Below are positions 43,360 to 51,706 of a stretch of DNA of 64,000 nt, piece after piece. The position numbers and the translations under genes were made by a program. Source of the DNA: Streptomyces sp. NBC_00704 (GTDB lineage: Bacteria > Actinomycetota > Actinomycetes > Streptomycetales > Streptomycetaceae); the NCBI RefSeq assembly GCF_036226605.1, contig NZ_CP109000.1:1178001-1242000 (forward strand), given 5' to 3'. How positions within the stretch are numbered: position 1 is the stretch's first letter; every line of letters begins with the position of its first letter. Under the pieces are notes generated by a model. That model made no database searches. It had not been told where the DNA came from and saw nothing but the letters and a program-made list of their open reading frames with translations.

Positions 43360-44304
43360 ATGACCACGGCGACCGCATCCACTCCCTCTTCCACCGCCAC
43401 CTCCCCGTCTCCCGCCGGCCTGCGACGCCCGGCCCTCGACTGGCGGCTGCGCTTCGGCGCGCTGTCGCTGATCTGGGGTTTCAGCTTCCTGCTCATCAAG
43501 GTGGGCACCGGCGGCTACGCGCCCTTCCAGGTCACCTTCGGCCGGCTGGCGTTCGGGACGGCCGTGCTGGCGGTCGCGATGGCGGTCAAGCGGGAGCGGC
43601 TCCCGCGCGGAGCGCGCACCTGGGCGCACCTGACCGTGTCGGCGTTCCTGCTGAACGCCCTGCCGTTCTCCCTCTTCGCCTATGCGGAGCTGACGATCCC
43701 GTCCACGCTGGCCGGCATCTGCAACGCGACCTCGCCGCTGTGGGGCATGGCCCTGTCCCTCGTGGCGTTCTCCGAGGACCGGCCGACGCGGCTGCGGGTC
43801 GCGGGGCTCGGCCTCGGGTTCCTGGGCGTGCTGACCGTGCTCGGCGCCTGGCAGGGCTTCCACGGCCTGGACGCCCGGGGCACGTCGCTGGCGCTGCTGG
43901 CCTCGCTCAGCTACCCGGTCGGCTGGATCTACCTCCGCCGCACGCTCGCGGGCGCCGGCTCCTCCGCCCTGTCGATGACGGGCGCGCAGCTGTTCCTGGC
44001 GACCCTGCAACTCGCCGTGGTCACACCGCTGTTCACCACGCTCCCGGCCCGTTTCCCGCTGCTGCCGCTGCTCGCGACGGCCGCTCTGGGGGCGCTGGGC
44101 ACGGGCCTGGCGCTGCTGATCCAGTACGGCCTGGTCGCGGAGGTCGGCCCGACGACGGCCCAGATGGTCACGTACTTCATCCCGGTCATCGCCACGGCGG
44201 CGGGCGTCGCCCTGCTCGACGAGCCGCTGAGCTGGTCGACGCCGGTGGGCGCCGCGATCGTCCTGGCCGGCGCGGCGCTGACCCAGGTACGGCGCCGGTC
44301 CTGA
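43360..44304 (+). CDS. EamA/DMT-superfamily transporter
   Basis: A 314-residue membrane protein with ten predicted helices in two EamA repeats (LSLIWGFSFLLIKVGTGGYAPF at residues about 36-57 and ALGTGLALLIQYGLVAEVGP later), with a 25-residue hydrophilic start. Probably a drug/metabolite exporter; cargo unknown. Divergent from LysR and likely under its control. Confidence 0.9.
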   Translation: MTTATASTPSSTATSPSPAGLRRPALDWRLRFGALSLIWGFSFLLIKVGTGGYAPFQVTFGRLAFGTAVLAVAMAVKRERLPRGARTWAHLTVSAFLLNALPFSLFAYAELTIPSTLAGICNATSPLWGMALSLVAFSEDRPTRLRVAGLGLGFLGVLTVLGAWQGFHGLDARGTSLALLASLSYPVGWIYLRRTLAGAGSSALSMTGAQLFLATLQLAVVTPLFTTLPARFPLLPLLATAALGALGTGLALLIQYGLVAEVGPTTAQMVTYFIPVIATAAGVALLDEPLSWSTPVGAAIVLAGAALTQVRRRS

Positions 44305-44386
44305 CCGGCGTCGGGCCGGGCGGAGTGGACCTGCTCGGGACGGGTGCGCGACGGCCCTCCTTACAGGCGCTCCCCTTCCGGCCGCT

Positions 44387-44417
44387 CCCCTGACGGGGGG
44401 CGGCCGCGCGTCAGGGG
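44387..44417. terminator. Bidirectional terminator between convergent genes
   Basis: CCCCTGACG (44387-44395) and CGTCAGGGG (44409-44417) form a perfect 9-bp stem with a 13-base loop, between the EamA stop (44304) and the MocR stop (44429). Confidence 0.7.
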
Positions 44418-44428
44418 CGTCATGGGCG

Positions 44429-45760
44429 TCAGACGTATCCGCGCACGCCGCTCACGCGTACCGCGGCGGCGACGGCGTCGGCGAGCCCGTCGACGTCGTC
44501 CGGCGTCAGGGCGGACACGGTGATCCGGACGCCGGGCGGGGACTCGACGCGGAACCGCGCGCCGGGGGCGACCGCCCAGCCCGACTGGAGCAGCCGGGTC
44601 ACGGCCCCCGTCTCGTCCGGCACCGGCACCCACACGTTCATTCCGCTGCGGCCGCGGGCCGGGACACCGCGGGCGGCCAGTGCGGCGATCAGCGCGTCCC
44701 GCCGGCCGCCGTACGCCCGGGCCACCGCCCGCGTGTCCACCGCGCCCTCGGTCCACAGCCGCAGCACGGCCCGCTGGGTCGTCCTGCTGACCCAGCCGGG
44801 GCCGAGACGCTGGCGTCCGCTCATCCGGTCGAGGGTGAGGTCGTCCCCGGTGAGGACGGCGAACCGCAGGTCCGGACCGTAGGCCTTGGCGACCGAGCGC
44901 ACGAAGGCCCAGTGCCGGGTGACGCCCGCGAGGGGGTGCAGGGGCAGGTCGACGATGCCGTGGCCGTGGTCGTCCTCCACGAGCAGGGTGTGCGGATGCT
45001 CCGCCAGCACGGCGCGCAGGGCACGCGCGCGTGAGGCGCTCACCGCCGCGCCGGTCGGGTTCTGCGCCCGGTCGGTGACGATCAGGGCACGCGCCCCGGC
45101 CTCCAGGGCGCGGCGCACGTCCTGGGGCAGCGGGCCCTCGTCGTCGAGGCCGACCGGCACGATGCGCAGTCCGAGGGCCGGCACCAGGTCGAGCAGGGAG
45201 CCCCAGCCGGGATCCTCCACGGCCACGACGTCACCCGGCCGCAGATGGGCGGCGAGGACGCGTTCGATCGCGTCCAGCGAGCCGGAGGCGACGGCCACCG
45301 GTCCGGCGGGCACGCCGTCCGCGTCCAGATCCGCCCGGGCCGCGGCGGCCAGACCGGGCTCCACCGGCGCGTCGCCGTACAGCACCGGCTCCCGGTCGCC
45401 CCGGTCGGCCGCCCACGCGAACGCCGGGCCCAGGGGCGGCAGCAGCGCCGTGTCCGGGTTGCCGGTGGAGGCGTCCCGCACGCCCCGCGGGACGTCCACC
45501 CGGATGAACTCGCGTCCGGTCGTGGCGGGCTTCGCGCGCACCCGGCTGCCCCGGCGGCCGTCCGTCTCGATCACCCCCCGCTCGCGCAGAGTGCGGTAGG
45601 CGGCCGCGACGGTGTTCGGGTTGACCCCCAGCGTGGACGCCAACTCCCGCATCGGCGGCAGCAGTTGGCCGGGCCGCAGCTCACCGCGGCCGACCGCCGC
45701 CTCGACGCTCGCGGAAATCTCCGCCGCTCCACGGCCCTGGATCGGATAGTCTCCTAGCAC
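44429..45760 (-). CDS. MocR/PdxR-type GntR-aminotransferase regulator
   Basis: A 443-residue chimera. Residues about 1-75 are a GntR winged HTH (PPMRELASTLGVNPNTVAAAYRTLRERGVIE); the rest is a fold-type I aminotransferase with the PLP lysine in SVAKAYGPDLR and EDPGWGS. MocR proteins bind PLP rather than catalyse, and several control PLP genes. The GTG at 45760 has a TATAAT-like CATAAT 20 bases upstream and little leader. It is divergent from a PPOX-like gene, which fits a PLP/PNP-sensing circuit. Confidence 0.92.
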   Translation of the reverse strand: MLGDYPIQGRGAAEISASVEAAVGRGELRPGQLLPPMRELASTLGVNPNTVAAAYRTLRERGVIETDGRRGSRVRAKPATTGREFIRVDVPRGVRDASTGNPDTALLPPLGPAFAWAADRGDREPVLYGDAPVEPGLAAAARADLDADGVPAGPVAVASGSLDAIERVLAAHLRPGDVVAVEDPGWGSLLDLVPALGLRIVPVGLDDEGPLPQDVRRALEAGARALIVTDRAQNPTGAAVSASRARALRAVLAEHPHTLLVEDDHGHGIVDLPLHPLAGVTRHWAFVRSVAKAYGPDLRFAVLTGDDLTLDRMSGRQRLGPGWVSRTTQRAVLRLWTEGAVDTRAVARAYGGRRDALIAALAARGVPARGRSGMNVWVPVPDETGAVTRLLQSGWAVAPGARFRVESPPGVRITVSALTPDDVDGLADAVAAAVRVSGVRGYV

Positions 45761-45771
45761 AAAAGCAATTA

Positions 45772-45783
45772 TGCACTAGTGCA
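45772..45783. promoter_or_regulatory. Palindrome TGCACTAGTGCA (candidate MocR operator)
   Basis: A perfect 12-bp palindrome in the 35-bp space between the MocR start and the PPOX-like start, overlapping the likely -10 regions of both. Strong candidate for dimer binding. Confidence 0.55.
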
Positions 45784-45795
45784 ATGGAGAACGCC

Positions 45796-46485
45796 ATGCA
45801 GGGGACCCAGCAGCCGACGACGCCACCGCCGCCCGCCGCCTACACCCCGACCGAACGCACGGTCCCCACCCGCGCGGCCCAGAAGGCCTCGTACGACAGG
45901 GACCTGGTGCACGCGATACTCGACGAGGGCTACGTGTGCCACCTCGGCTTCGTCCGCGACGGCGCGCCGGTCGTGCTGCCGACGCTCTACGCCCGGGTCG
46001 GCGAGACGCTCTACGTGCACGGCTCGACGGGCTCGCGCCCGCTGCGGATGACGGGACAGGCGGATCCGGGGCTGCCGGTCTGCCTGACGGTGACGCACGT
46101 CGACGGCCTGGTGCTGGCCCGCTCCGCCTTCCACCACTCGATCAACTACCGCTCCGTGGTGGTGCACGGCACCGCGTACGACGTGACGGACCCGCGGGAG
46201 AAGCGCGACGCCCTCGACGCCCTCGTCGACCACGTCGTCCCGGGCCGCTCCGCGGACTCGCGCCCCGCCAACCGCAAGGAACTGGCGGCCACCGCGGTGA
46301 TCCGCCTCGACCTCGGCGAGGTCTCCGCCAAGACCCGCACCGGGGGCGTCAACGACGAGCCCGAGGACCTCGCCCTCCCCCACTGGGCCGGCGTGGTGCC
46401 CCTGCGCAAGGGCTACGAGGCGCCCGTCCCGGAGGCGGACCTCGCGCCCGGCGCCCGGGTCCCCGGCTACCTCGCGGCGCTGTGA
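45796..46485 (+). CDS. PPOX-like flavin-binding protein (pyridoxamine oxidase fold)
   Basis: A 229-residue split-barrel protein. CHLGFVRDGAPVVLPTLYARVG (residues about 48-69) and LARSAFHHSINYRSVVVHG (residues about 106-124) are typical of pyridoxamine 5'-phosphate oxidase family proteins binding FMN. Its divergent MocR neighbour suggests a vitamin B6 connection. The ATG at 45796 has GGAGA six bases before; one at 45784 is also possible. The next gene overlaps its stop by one base. Confidence 0.85.
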   Translation: MQGTQQPTTPPPPAAYTPTERTVPTRAAQKASYDRDLVHAILDEGYVCHLGFVRDGAPVVLPTLYARVGETLYVHGSTGSRPLRMTGQADPGLPVCLTVTHVDGLVLARSAFHHSINYRSVVVHGTAYDVTDPREKRDALDALVDHVVPGRSADSRPANRKELAATAVIRLDLGEVSAKTRTGGVNDEPEDLALPHWAGVVPLRKGYEAPVPEADLAPGARVPGYLAAL

Positions 46486-47129
46486 TGCTCGTCCACCCCT
46501 GGGACGCGCCCCACGACGACGCCGAGTGGCGGGACTGGCTCGCCGCGCACGACTTCGGCGAGCTGGCCGTCAACGGCCTGCCGGGAGAGCCGCCGTCCGT
46601 CCAGCCCCTGCACTTCGCGTACGACCCGAGCGACGACACGGCCGTCACCCACCTCGCCCGCCCCAACCCGCTGTGGCCCGCGCTGGAGGCGAATCCGGCG
46701 GTGACGCTGAGCGTCGTCGGCGACTGGGTCTTCGTGCCCGGCCCCTGGCAGGCGCCGCCCGGCGCCCCGGCCGAGCACGGCACGCCGACGAGCTTCTACA
46801 CGGCGGTCCAGCTCCGCTGCACGGCGCACATCGTGGACGACCCGGCGGCCAAGGCCGAGCTGCTCGCCCGGCAGATGGCCCACTTCCAGCCGGAGGGCGG
46901 CTCCGCGCGCCCGGCGCCGGGCGAGGCCCCGTACGGCCGCCTGCTCTCCGGCATCCGGGTGATCCGGCTGGAGGTGACCTCCGTGGAGGCCAAGTTCAAG
47001 TACGCGGCCCACCGGCCGGCCGAGACCCAGGACCGCATCGCCGCGGGCCTGACCGCCCGCGGCGGACCGGGCGACGCGGCGGCCCGCGAGCACCTGCTGC
47101 GCCGGCGCGCGACGCGACCGCAGGGCTGA
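46485..47129 (+). CDS. PaiB-like FMN-binding negative regulator family protein
   Basis: A 214-residue FMN-binding split-barrel of the PaiB/FMN_bind_2 family. FGELAVNGLPGEPPSVQPLHFAYD (residues about 23-46), HLARPNPLWPALEANPAVTLSVVGDW and the late KFKYAAHRPAETQDRIAAGL helix are characteristic. PaiB of Bacillus affects protease gene expression, but most homologues are uncharacterised. The ATG at 46485 shares its first base with the upstream stop; a GTG three bases earlier gives a GTGA overlap. Operon with the PPOX-like gene. Confidence 0.85.
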   Translation: MLVHPWDAPHDDAEWRDWLAAHDFGELAVNGLPGEPPSVQPLHFAYDPSDDTAVTHLARPNPLWPALEANPAVTLSVVGDWVFVPGPWQAPPGAPAEHGTPTSFYTAVQLRCTAHIVDDPAAKAELLARQMAHFQPEGGSARPAPGEAPYGRLLSGIRVIRLEVTSVEAKFKYAAHRPAETQDRIAAGLTARGGPGDAAAREHLLRRRATRPQG

Positions 47130-47238
47130 TCCGGCGGTCCGCCGGGCGGGGGCCCGCCCACCGGGTCCCCGCCGGCGACGGGCCGCGCCCGCCCGCGCGA
47201 TGCGTCACGCCGGCACTCCTCGAAACAGCTGACGCGCC

Positions 47239-47270
47239 GATGTCGATCCGGCCGCGCCCCGTTCGACATC
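47239..47270 (+). promoter_or_regulatory. Inverted repeat GATGTCGA/TCGACATC
   Basis: Two perfect 8-bp arms (47239-47246 and 47263-47270) with a 16-base spacer, about 50 bp before the dihydrofolate-reductase-like gene. Operator or leader hairpin; only the dyad is seen. Confidence 0.4.
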
Positions 47271-47315
47271 CTGGTGCAAGGACGCATCGCCACACATCAG
47301 GAGGCGACAGGACCG

Positions 47316-47975
47316 ATGAGGAAACCCGTGGACCAGCTGCTGCGCGTGCAGAACTTCACCATCTCGAGCGACGGCGTCGCGGCGGGCGAGGACCAGACCC
47401 TGGAACGGCCCTTCGGCCACCACATCGACCCGGGCAAGCTCTTCTCCTGGGCCGGGGCCACCGCGAGCTGGCCCAACCGCACCGAGCCCGGCGGCAGCCG
47501 GGGCCTCGACGACTACTTCACCCGGGATTTCAGCCACAACATCGGCGCCGAGATCATGGGCCGCAACAAGTTCGGCCCTCAGCGCGGTCCGTGGACCGAC
47601 CACGAGTGGAAGGGCTGGTGGGGCGACGAGCCGCCGTTCCACACGCCCGTCTTCGTCCTGACCCACCACGGACGCCCGTCGCTCACCCTCTCCGACACCA
47701 CGTTCCACTTCGTGGACGGCGATCCCGCCGCCGTCCTCGCCCGGGCGCGCGAGGCCGCGCAGGGCAAGGACGTCCGGCTCGGCGGCGGAGTGACCACCGT
47801 GCGGGAGTTCCTCGACGCCGACCTCGTCGACACCCTGCACGTGGTGGTCTCACCGGTGAAGCTCGGGCACGGACTGCGCCTGTGGGACTCGCCCGACGAG
47901 CTGCTGGACCGCTTCCACATGGACGTCGTGCCCAGCCCGAGCGGGGTGACCCACCACCTCTTCTGGCGCAAGTGA
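47316..47975 (+). CDS. Dihydrofolate reductase-fold (RibD C-terminal-like) protein
   Basis: A 219-residue protein of the DHFR/RibD_C superfamily. LLRVQNFTISSDGVAAGEDQTLERPFG (residues about 7-33), IGAEIMGRNKFGPQ and DVRLGGGVTTVREFLDADLVDTLHVVVSP (residues about 157-185) are typical. NADPH binding is expected; the substrate is not folate necessarily. The ATG at 47316 is chosen; a GTG at 47328 with AGGAAACCC upstream is a close alternative. Confidence 0.88.
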   Translation: MRKPVDQLLRVQNFTISSDGVAAGEDQTLERPFGHHIDPGKLFSWAGATASWPNRTEPGGSRGLDDYFTRDFSHNIGAEIMGRNKFGPQRGPWTDHEWKGWWGDEPPFHTPVFVLTHHGRPSLTLSDTTFHFVDGDPAAVLARAREAAQGKDVRLGGGVTTVREFLDADLVDTLHVVVSPVKLGHGLRLWDSPDELLDRFHMDVVPSPSGVTHHLFWRK

Positions 47976-48049
47976 CAAACGCCTGCCCCGCCGGCCGCGG
48001 CGGGCTCGTCGTTGCCGGTGGGCGGGAACTTCGGGGTGGCGGGCCCTCG

Positions 48050-49048
48050 CTAGGCGGCCGTGCCGCGGGCCGACAGTTCTCGTTCGGGGCCGCCGGCGGC
48101 GACCGGGTCCGGTGAGCCCTTGGCGGGCGCGGACGACTGGGCGATGAACGCGCCGAGGAGCACCACGGCCCCGCCCGCGATCTGCGGGACCGACAGGTGC
48201 TCGCCGAGCAGCACCCATGCGAGCACGGTCGCGATGACCGCCTCCAGACAGGCCACCACTCCCGCGACCTGCGGGGAGAGCCGGCGCACGGAGACCACGC
48301 CGGTGACGTACGCGACGACGGTGGCGAGCAGCACGATCCAGGCGAGCAGCAGCCAGGCGGGAACCTCGGAGCCGTTCATGCCGGCGGTGTGCGCGAGCAC
48401 GGACCAGTCCATCCCCCAGGGGCGGGCGACGACGCTCAGCACGGCGGCGCCCACGAGGAGGCCGTAGGCGATCACCCCGAGCGGATCGGGGACGTCGTCG
48501 CCGCCGTCGCTGCCCTGGTCGGACAGGACGAAGTAGCCGACCTGGCAGCAGGCGGCCGCCAGCGCGAGCAGCAGGCCGAGGGCGTCGAAGCCCAGGCCCG
48601 CCCAGATCTCGACCACGCAGGCCAGTCCGCCGACCGCGAGCACGACGCCGAGCGCGGCGGCCCGCGTCACCGGCCGCCGCTGCACGAAGCGCACCCAGCC
48701 CAGCACCAGCGCGGGCGCGAGGTACTCCACGAGCAGTGCCACGCCGACGGGGATCCGGGAGATCGCGGCGAAGTAGAAAGCCTGCACACCGGCCACGCCG
48801 AGCAGGCCGAAGCCCGCGAGCAGGGCGGGCCGGCGGCGCAGCAGCGCGCGGTGGCGCACGGCGAGCGGCAGCATCACCAGCGCCGCGCCGGTCACCCGCA
48901 GCCACACCACGTGCAGCGGGTCGAGGCCCGCCTCGATCAGCGGCTTCGCCGCGACCCCGGATCCGCCGAAGGCGATGGCCGACCCGACCGCGAGGGACAG
49001 GCCGAAGCCCTTCCCACGGTTGCCGTGGCTGCTCACAGTGGTACGCAC
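48050..49048 (-). CDS. EamA/DMT-superfamily transporter (RhaT-like)
   Basis: A 332-residue transporter with about ten hydrophobic helices (LSLAVGSAIAFGGSGVAAKPLIEAGL at residues about 15-40, and later LGVVLAVGGLACVVEIWAGL). Two EamA domains. Cargo unknown. The GTG at 49048 opens the canonical frame; the reading frame stays open upstream to 49345 where it encodes a Clp_N-like fragment, so longer products are conceivable. Confidence 0.88.
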   Translation of the reverse strand: MRTTVSSHGNRGKGFGLSLAVGSAIAFGGSGVAAKPLIEAGLDPLHVVWLRVTGAALVMLPLAVRHRALLRRRPALLAGFGLLGVAGVQAFYFAAISRIPVGVALLVEYLAPALVLGWVRFVQRRPVTRAAALGVVLAVGGLACVVEIWAGLGFDALGLLLALAAACCQVGYFVLSDQGSDGGDDVPDPLGVIAYGLLVGAAVLSVVARPWGMDWSVLAHTAGMNGSEVPAWLLLAWIVLLATVVAYVTGVVSVRRLSPQVAGVVACLEAVIATVLAWVLLGEHLSVPQIAGGAVVLLGAFIAQSSAPAKGSPDPVAAGGPERELSARGTAA

Positions 49049-49189
49049 CGCCCCATGATGACAGGCGATGACATGAGCGTCATCCCCGTTGACACCTGTC
49101 TCATCGGCTGGACGTGCCCGTCGGGCCCCGGCCGTTCGGCAGGCGGACGAGCCCCGTTCCGGGCACTCCTCGCGCCCTTGGGGGCCGTC

Positions 49190-49345
49190 CTCGATCCCGG
49201 CCCGCAGCGCGTCGACGTCGACGCCGGCGCGGGCGAGGACCTCGGCCGCGCGGGCCCGCGGGTCCGCGACCATCGCCGCGAGCAGGCCGACGCCCCGGGC
49301 CGGAGCGCCGGTGCGCCGGGCGGACCCCTCGCACGCCCGCTCCAC
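49190..49345 (-). pseudogene. Clp_N-like fragment in frame with the EamA gene
   Basis: Read leftward, the residues VERACEGSARRTGAPARGVGLLAAMVADPRARAAEVLARA (then GVDVDALRAG) match one repeat of the Clp protease N-terminal (Clp_N) domain. Only about 50 residues remain, bounded upstream by a TGA. There is no full ClpC-like gene nearby, so it is probably decayed; alternatively a short protein fused to the EamA frame. The 448-bp gap 49049-49496 otherwise holds only the SRPBCC promoter. Confidence 0.45.
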
Positions 49346-49405
49346 CGCGGCCGCGGCCGGCGGCCGTCACGACGGGCACCGCGCCGGAGCCCTCGACGCC
49401 ACTTC

Positions 49406-49420
49406 CTGACGGTGCGTCAG
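49406..49420 (+). promoter_or_regulatory. Dyad CTGACGGTGCGTCAG (candidate TetR operator)
   Basis: Perfect 5-bp arms CTGAC/GTCAG around GGTGC, followed by TATTGAATG, ~80 bp before the SRPBCC start. This pattern (CTGACGN3-5CGTCAG with a following TATTGAAT) is common before TetR-controlled lipid genes. Inference from symmetry. Confidence 0.5.
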
Positions 49421-49496
49421 TATTGAATGTTAGGCCGTGCGGAGCTACGTTCCGCGACACCGCAGCCGGAGCTGCCCGACACGAAGAGGTGGTCGC

Positions 49497-49925
49497 ATGG
49501 CCGAAGTCAGCGCGGAGGCACGCATCCAGGCGCCGGCCGAGAAGGTGTGGGCCCAGCTCACCGACTGGCCGGCGTACGGGGAGTGGAACGCGACGCACAC
49601 CAACTTCCCCAAGGGCGGCCCCGCGACCCTCGAACCGGGTGCGACCTTCCTGGAGAACATGAAGCTCATGGGCTTCCCGGCGGAGGTCGAGTGGACGGTG
49701 GCGGAACTGGAGCCCGCGCGCGTCCTCGCGATCCGCGGCAAGGGGCCGATGGCCGTCTCCGTGGCCACCCGCTACACCCTGACCCCCGACGGCGACGCCA
49801 CGACGGTCCGCATCGACGGCGAGTTCACCGGCGCCGCCGTGTCCCTGATGGCGGGCAGGCTCAAGGACTCGGGGACGGCCGCGCTGAACGAGTCGCTGCG
49901 CAAACTGGGCACGCTGGTGACCTGA
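49497..49925 (+). CDS. SRPBCC family protein (Rv0910-type toxin family)
   Basis: A 142-residue START/SRPBCC helix-grip domain. EARIQAPAEKVWAQLTDWPAYGEWNATHTNFP (residues about 7-37) is the typical start. Databases often call this family Rv0910-type toxins because of the Mycobacterium Rv0909-Rv0910 pair, but no antitoxin is next to it here, and ligand binding is equally likely. ATG at 49497 has AGAGG seven bases upstream. Confidence 0.85.
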   Translation: MAEVSAEARIQAPAEKVWAQLTDWPAYGEWNATHTNFPKGGPATLEPGATFLENMKLMGFPAEVEWTVAELEPARVLAIRGKGPMAVSVATRYTLTPDGDATTVRIDGEFTGAAVSLMAGRLKDSGTAALNESLRKLGTLVT

Positions 49926-49985
49926 GCGACGCGCGGCCGCCCGGCCGGACGCCGGTTCGCGCGACGCGGCCCGCCCCGGACACGC

Positions 49986-50021
49986 GAAGGCGCCTCGCGG
50001 ACGGTTCCACGAAGCGCCTTC
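49986..50021. terminator. Hairpin between convergent SRPBCC and PadR genes
   Basis: GAAGGCGC (49986-49993) and GCGCCTTC (50014-50021) pair perfectly over a 20-base loop between the two convergent stops at 49925 and 50051. Confidence 0.5.
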
Positions 50022-50050
50022 CTCGCCGTCCTGCCGGCCGCCGGGCCGCC

Positions 50051-50692
50051 TCAGCCCTCGTCGGCGAGGATCAGGTACAGCTTCTTGCGGGCCTCGTTGA
50101 CGACCGCGAGGGCCTTCTCCCGCTGCTCCTTGCTGCCGGTCTTCCAGACCTGCCCGAAGGCCTCCATCAGACCGAAGCCGGCCTGGCGGATCTCCCCGAG
50201 GGCCTCCCAGTCGACGCCGCGCGAGGCCTCCTCCCAGGGGGCGTCCGGGCCGGCCTCGGCGGCCGCGCGGCCCTCCTCGGTGAGCGAGAACAGCTTCTTG
50301 CCGCCGTCGCTCTCACTGCTGATCAGGCCTTCGTCCTCCAGCAGCTGGAGGGTCGGGTACACCGAACCCGGACTGGGCTTCCACGCCCCGCCGCTGCGCT
50401 CGGCGATCTCCTGGATCATCTCGTAGCCGTGCATGGGCCGGTCCGTGAGCAGGGCCAGGATCGAGGCCCGTACGTCACCGCGCCGCGCCCTCCCCCTGGG
50501 CCCGCCCCGCCCTCGTCCGCCCCAGGCGCCGGGGCCGAAGCCCGGACCGCCGAAGCCGAAGTCCGGCCCGCCGGAACCACCCGGCCCTCCCGGACCGAAG
50601 GGCCCGAAGGCCGCACGCCGTCCGTCGAAGCCGCCCCGTCCGCGCCGGGGGCCGTCCTGTCCATGTCCACGCTCGAATCCGTGGGTACGCAT
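50051..50692 (-). CDS. PadR-family regulator with Gly-rich N-terminal extension
   Basis: A 213-residue protein. After a low-complexity stretch with GPGGPGGSGG-like repeats (residues 10-65) comes a PadR winged helix: ASILALLTDRPMHGYEMIQEI (residues about 76-96), then SPGSVYPTLQLLEDEGLISSE, and a C-terminal dimer domain. PadR regulators repress small sets of genes, often transporters. The ATG at 50692 follows AAGGAG nine bases upstream. Two perfect 18-bp tandem repeats and a palindrome precede it. Confidence 0.9.
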   Translation of the reverse strand: MRTHGFERGHGQDGPRRGRGGFDGRRAAFGPFGPGGPGGSGGPDFGFGGPGFGPGAWGGRGRGGPRGRARRGDVRASILALLTDRPMHGYEMIQEIAERSGGAWKPSPGSVYPTLQLLEDEGLISSESDGGKKLFSLTEEGRAAAEAGPDAPWEEASRGVDWEALGEIRQAGFGLMEAFGQVWKTGSKEQREKALAVVNEARKKLYLILADEG

Positions 50693-50712
50693 CGCAAACC
50701 ACTCCTTCATTT

Positions 50713-50767
50713 CATCGTTGATCTGTCGCGCATCGTTGATCTGTCGCGATGCGTCAACGATATATCG
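50713..50767. promoter_or_regulatory. Tandem 18-bp repeats plus CGATATATCG palindrome (PadR operator region)
   Basis: CATCGTTGATCTGTCGCG occurs at 50713-50730 and again at 50731-50748, perfect; an inverted GTCAAC/ATCGTTGA copy and the palindrome CGATATATCG (50758-50767) follow within 20 bp. The AT-rich dyad resembles PadR sites (ATGT/ATAT dyads) and sits in the shared space with the rightward SDR gene at 50830. Confidence 0.6.
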
Positions 50768-50829
50768 GTGAAGTTCGGTTGGCAAGGTCCCGACGACAGG
50801 GCGCGCGCCCTTCCGCTTAGGGTGCGGAC

Positions 50830-51651
50830 ATGACACCTCCGCACGCCTCGCCCGTCCCGGCGCCCGGCCCGGCCCGTTCGGCCGCCTACCTCTCCGAGCT
50901 GTTCTCACTCGACGGACGGATCGCCCTGGTGACGGGCGGCAGCTCCGGCATCGGCCGCGCCATCGCCGGCGCGCTCGCCCGGGCGGGAGCGAGCGTGGTG
51001 ATCGTGGCGCGCGGGGAGGCCGGGCTGGCCGCGACCGTCGACGAGCTGACCGCGGACGGCTGCCGCGCGGCCTGGGTGAGCGGCGACCTGAGCACCCGCG
51101 CCGGGGTGCGCGCCGCGGCGGACCGGGCTGCCGACGTCTACGGCGAGCCCGACATCCTGGTCAACTGCGCCGGCATCAACCTGCGACCGCCGATGGACGA
51201 GCTGGACGAGACGGTGTGGGACGCCACCATGAGCGTCAACCTGGAAGCGCCCTACCTGCTGGGCCGGCGCTTCGGGCCGGGCATGGCCGAGCGGGGATTC
51301 GGGCGGATCATCCACATCACCTCGCAGCAGGCGCACCGGGCGTTCGTCCGCAGCGGCGCCTACGGGGTCTCCAAGGGGGCGCTGGAGTCACTGGCCCGCT
51401 CCCAGGCCGAGGCCTGGTCACCGCACGGCGTCACCTGCAACACCCTGGTGCCCGGGTTCGTCATGACCCCGCTCAACACACGGCTGTCGTCCGACCCCGA
51501 GAAGGTGGCGGCGCTGGCCGCCCGCACGATGGTCGGCCGCAACGGTCTCGCCGAGGACTTCGCCGCGGCCGCGGTGTTCCTGGCCGGCCCGGCCTCCGGC
51601 TACGTCACCGGACAGGCGCTCTTCGTGGACGGCGGGTTCTCCGTCCACTGA
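50830..51651 (+). CDS. Short-chain dehydrogenase/reductase (SDR)
   Basis: A 273-residue SDR. TGGSSGIG (residues about 37-44), VNCAG in place of NNAG, and YGVSK (catalytic Tyr/Lys) are present, with a 30-residue N-terminal extension. Resembles 2-deoxy-D-gluconate 3-dehydrogenase/KduD-type enzymes, but the substrate is unproven. Divergent from PadR, which may control it. Confidence 0.9.
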   Translation: MTPPHASPVPAPGPARSAAYLSELFSLDGRIALVTGGSSGIGRAIAGALARAGASVVIVARGEAGLAATVDELTADGCRAAWVSGDLSTRAGVRAAADRAADVYGEPDILVNCAGINLRPPMDELDETVWDATMSVNLEAPYLLGRRFGPGMAERGFGRIIHITSQQAHRAFVRSGAYGVSKGALESLARSQAEAWSPHGVTCNTLVPGFVMTPLNTRLSSDPEKVAALAARTMVGRNGLAEDFAAAAVFLAGPASGYVTGQALFVDGGFSVH

Positions 51652-51706
51652 CCCGAGCCGTCCCCGGTTCCACTGACGCGGGCCGTCCGCGGTCCGTGCC
51701 GCCGCG

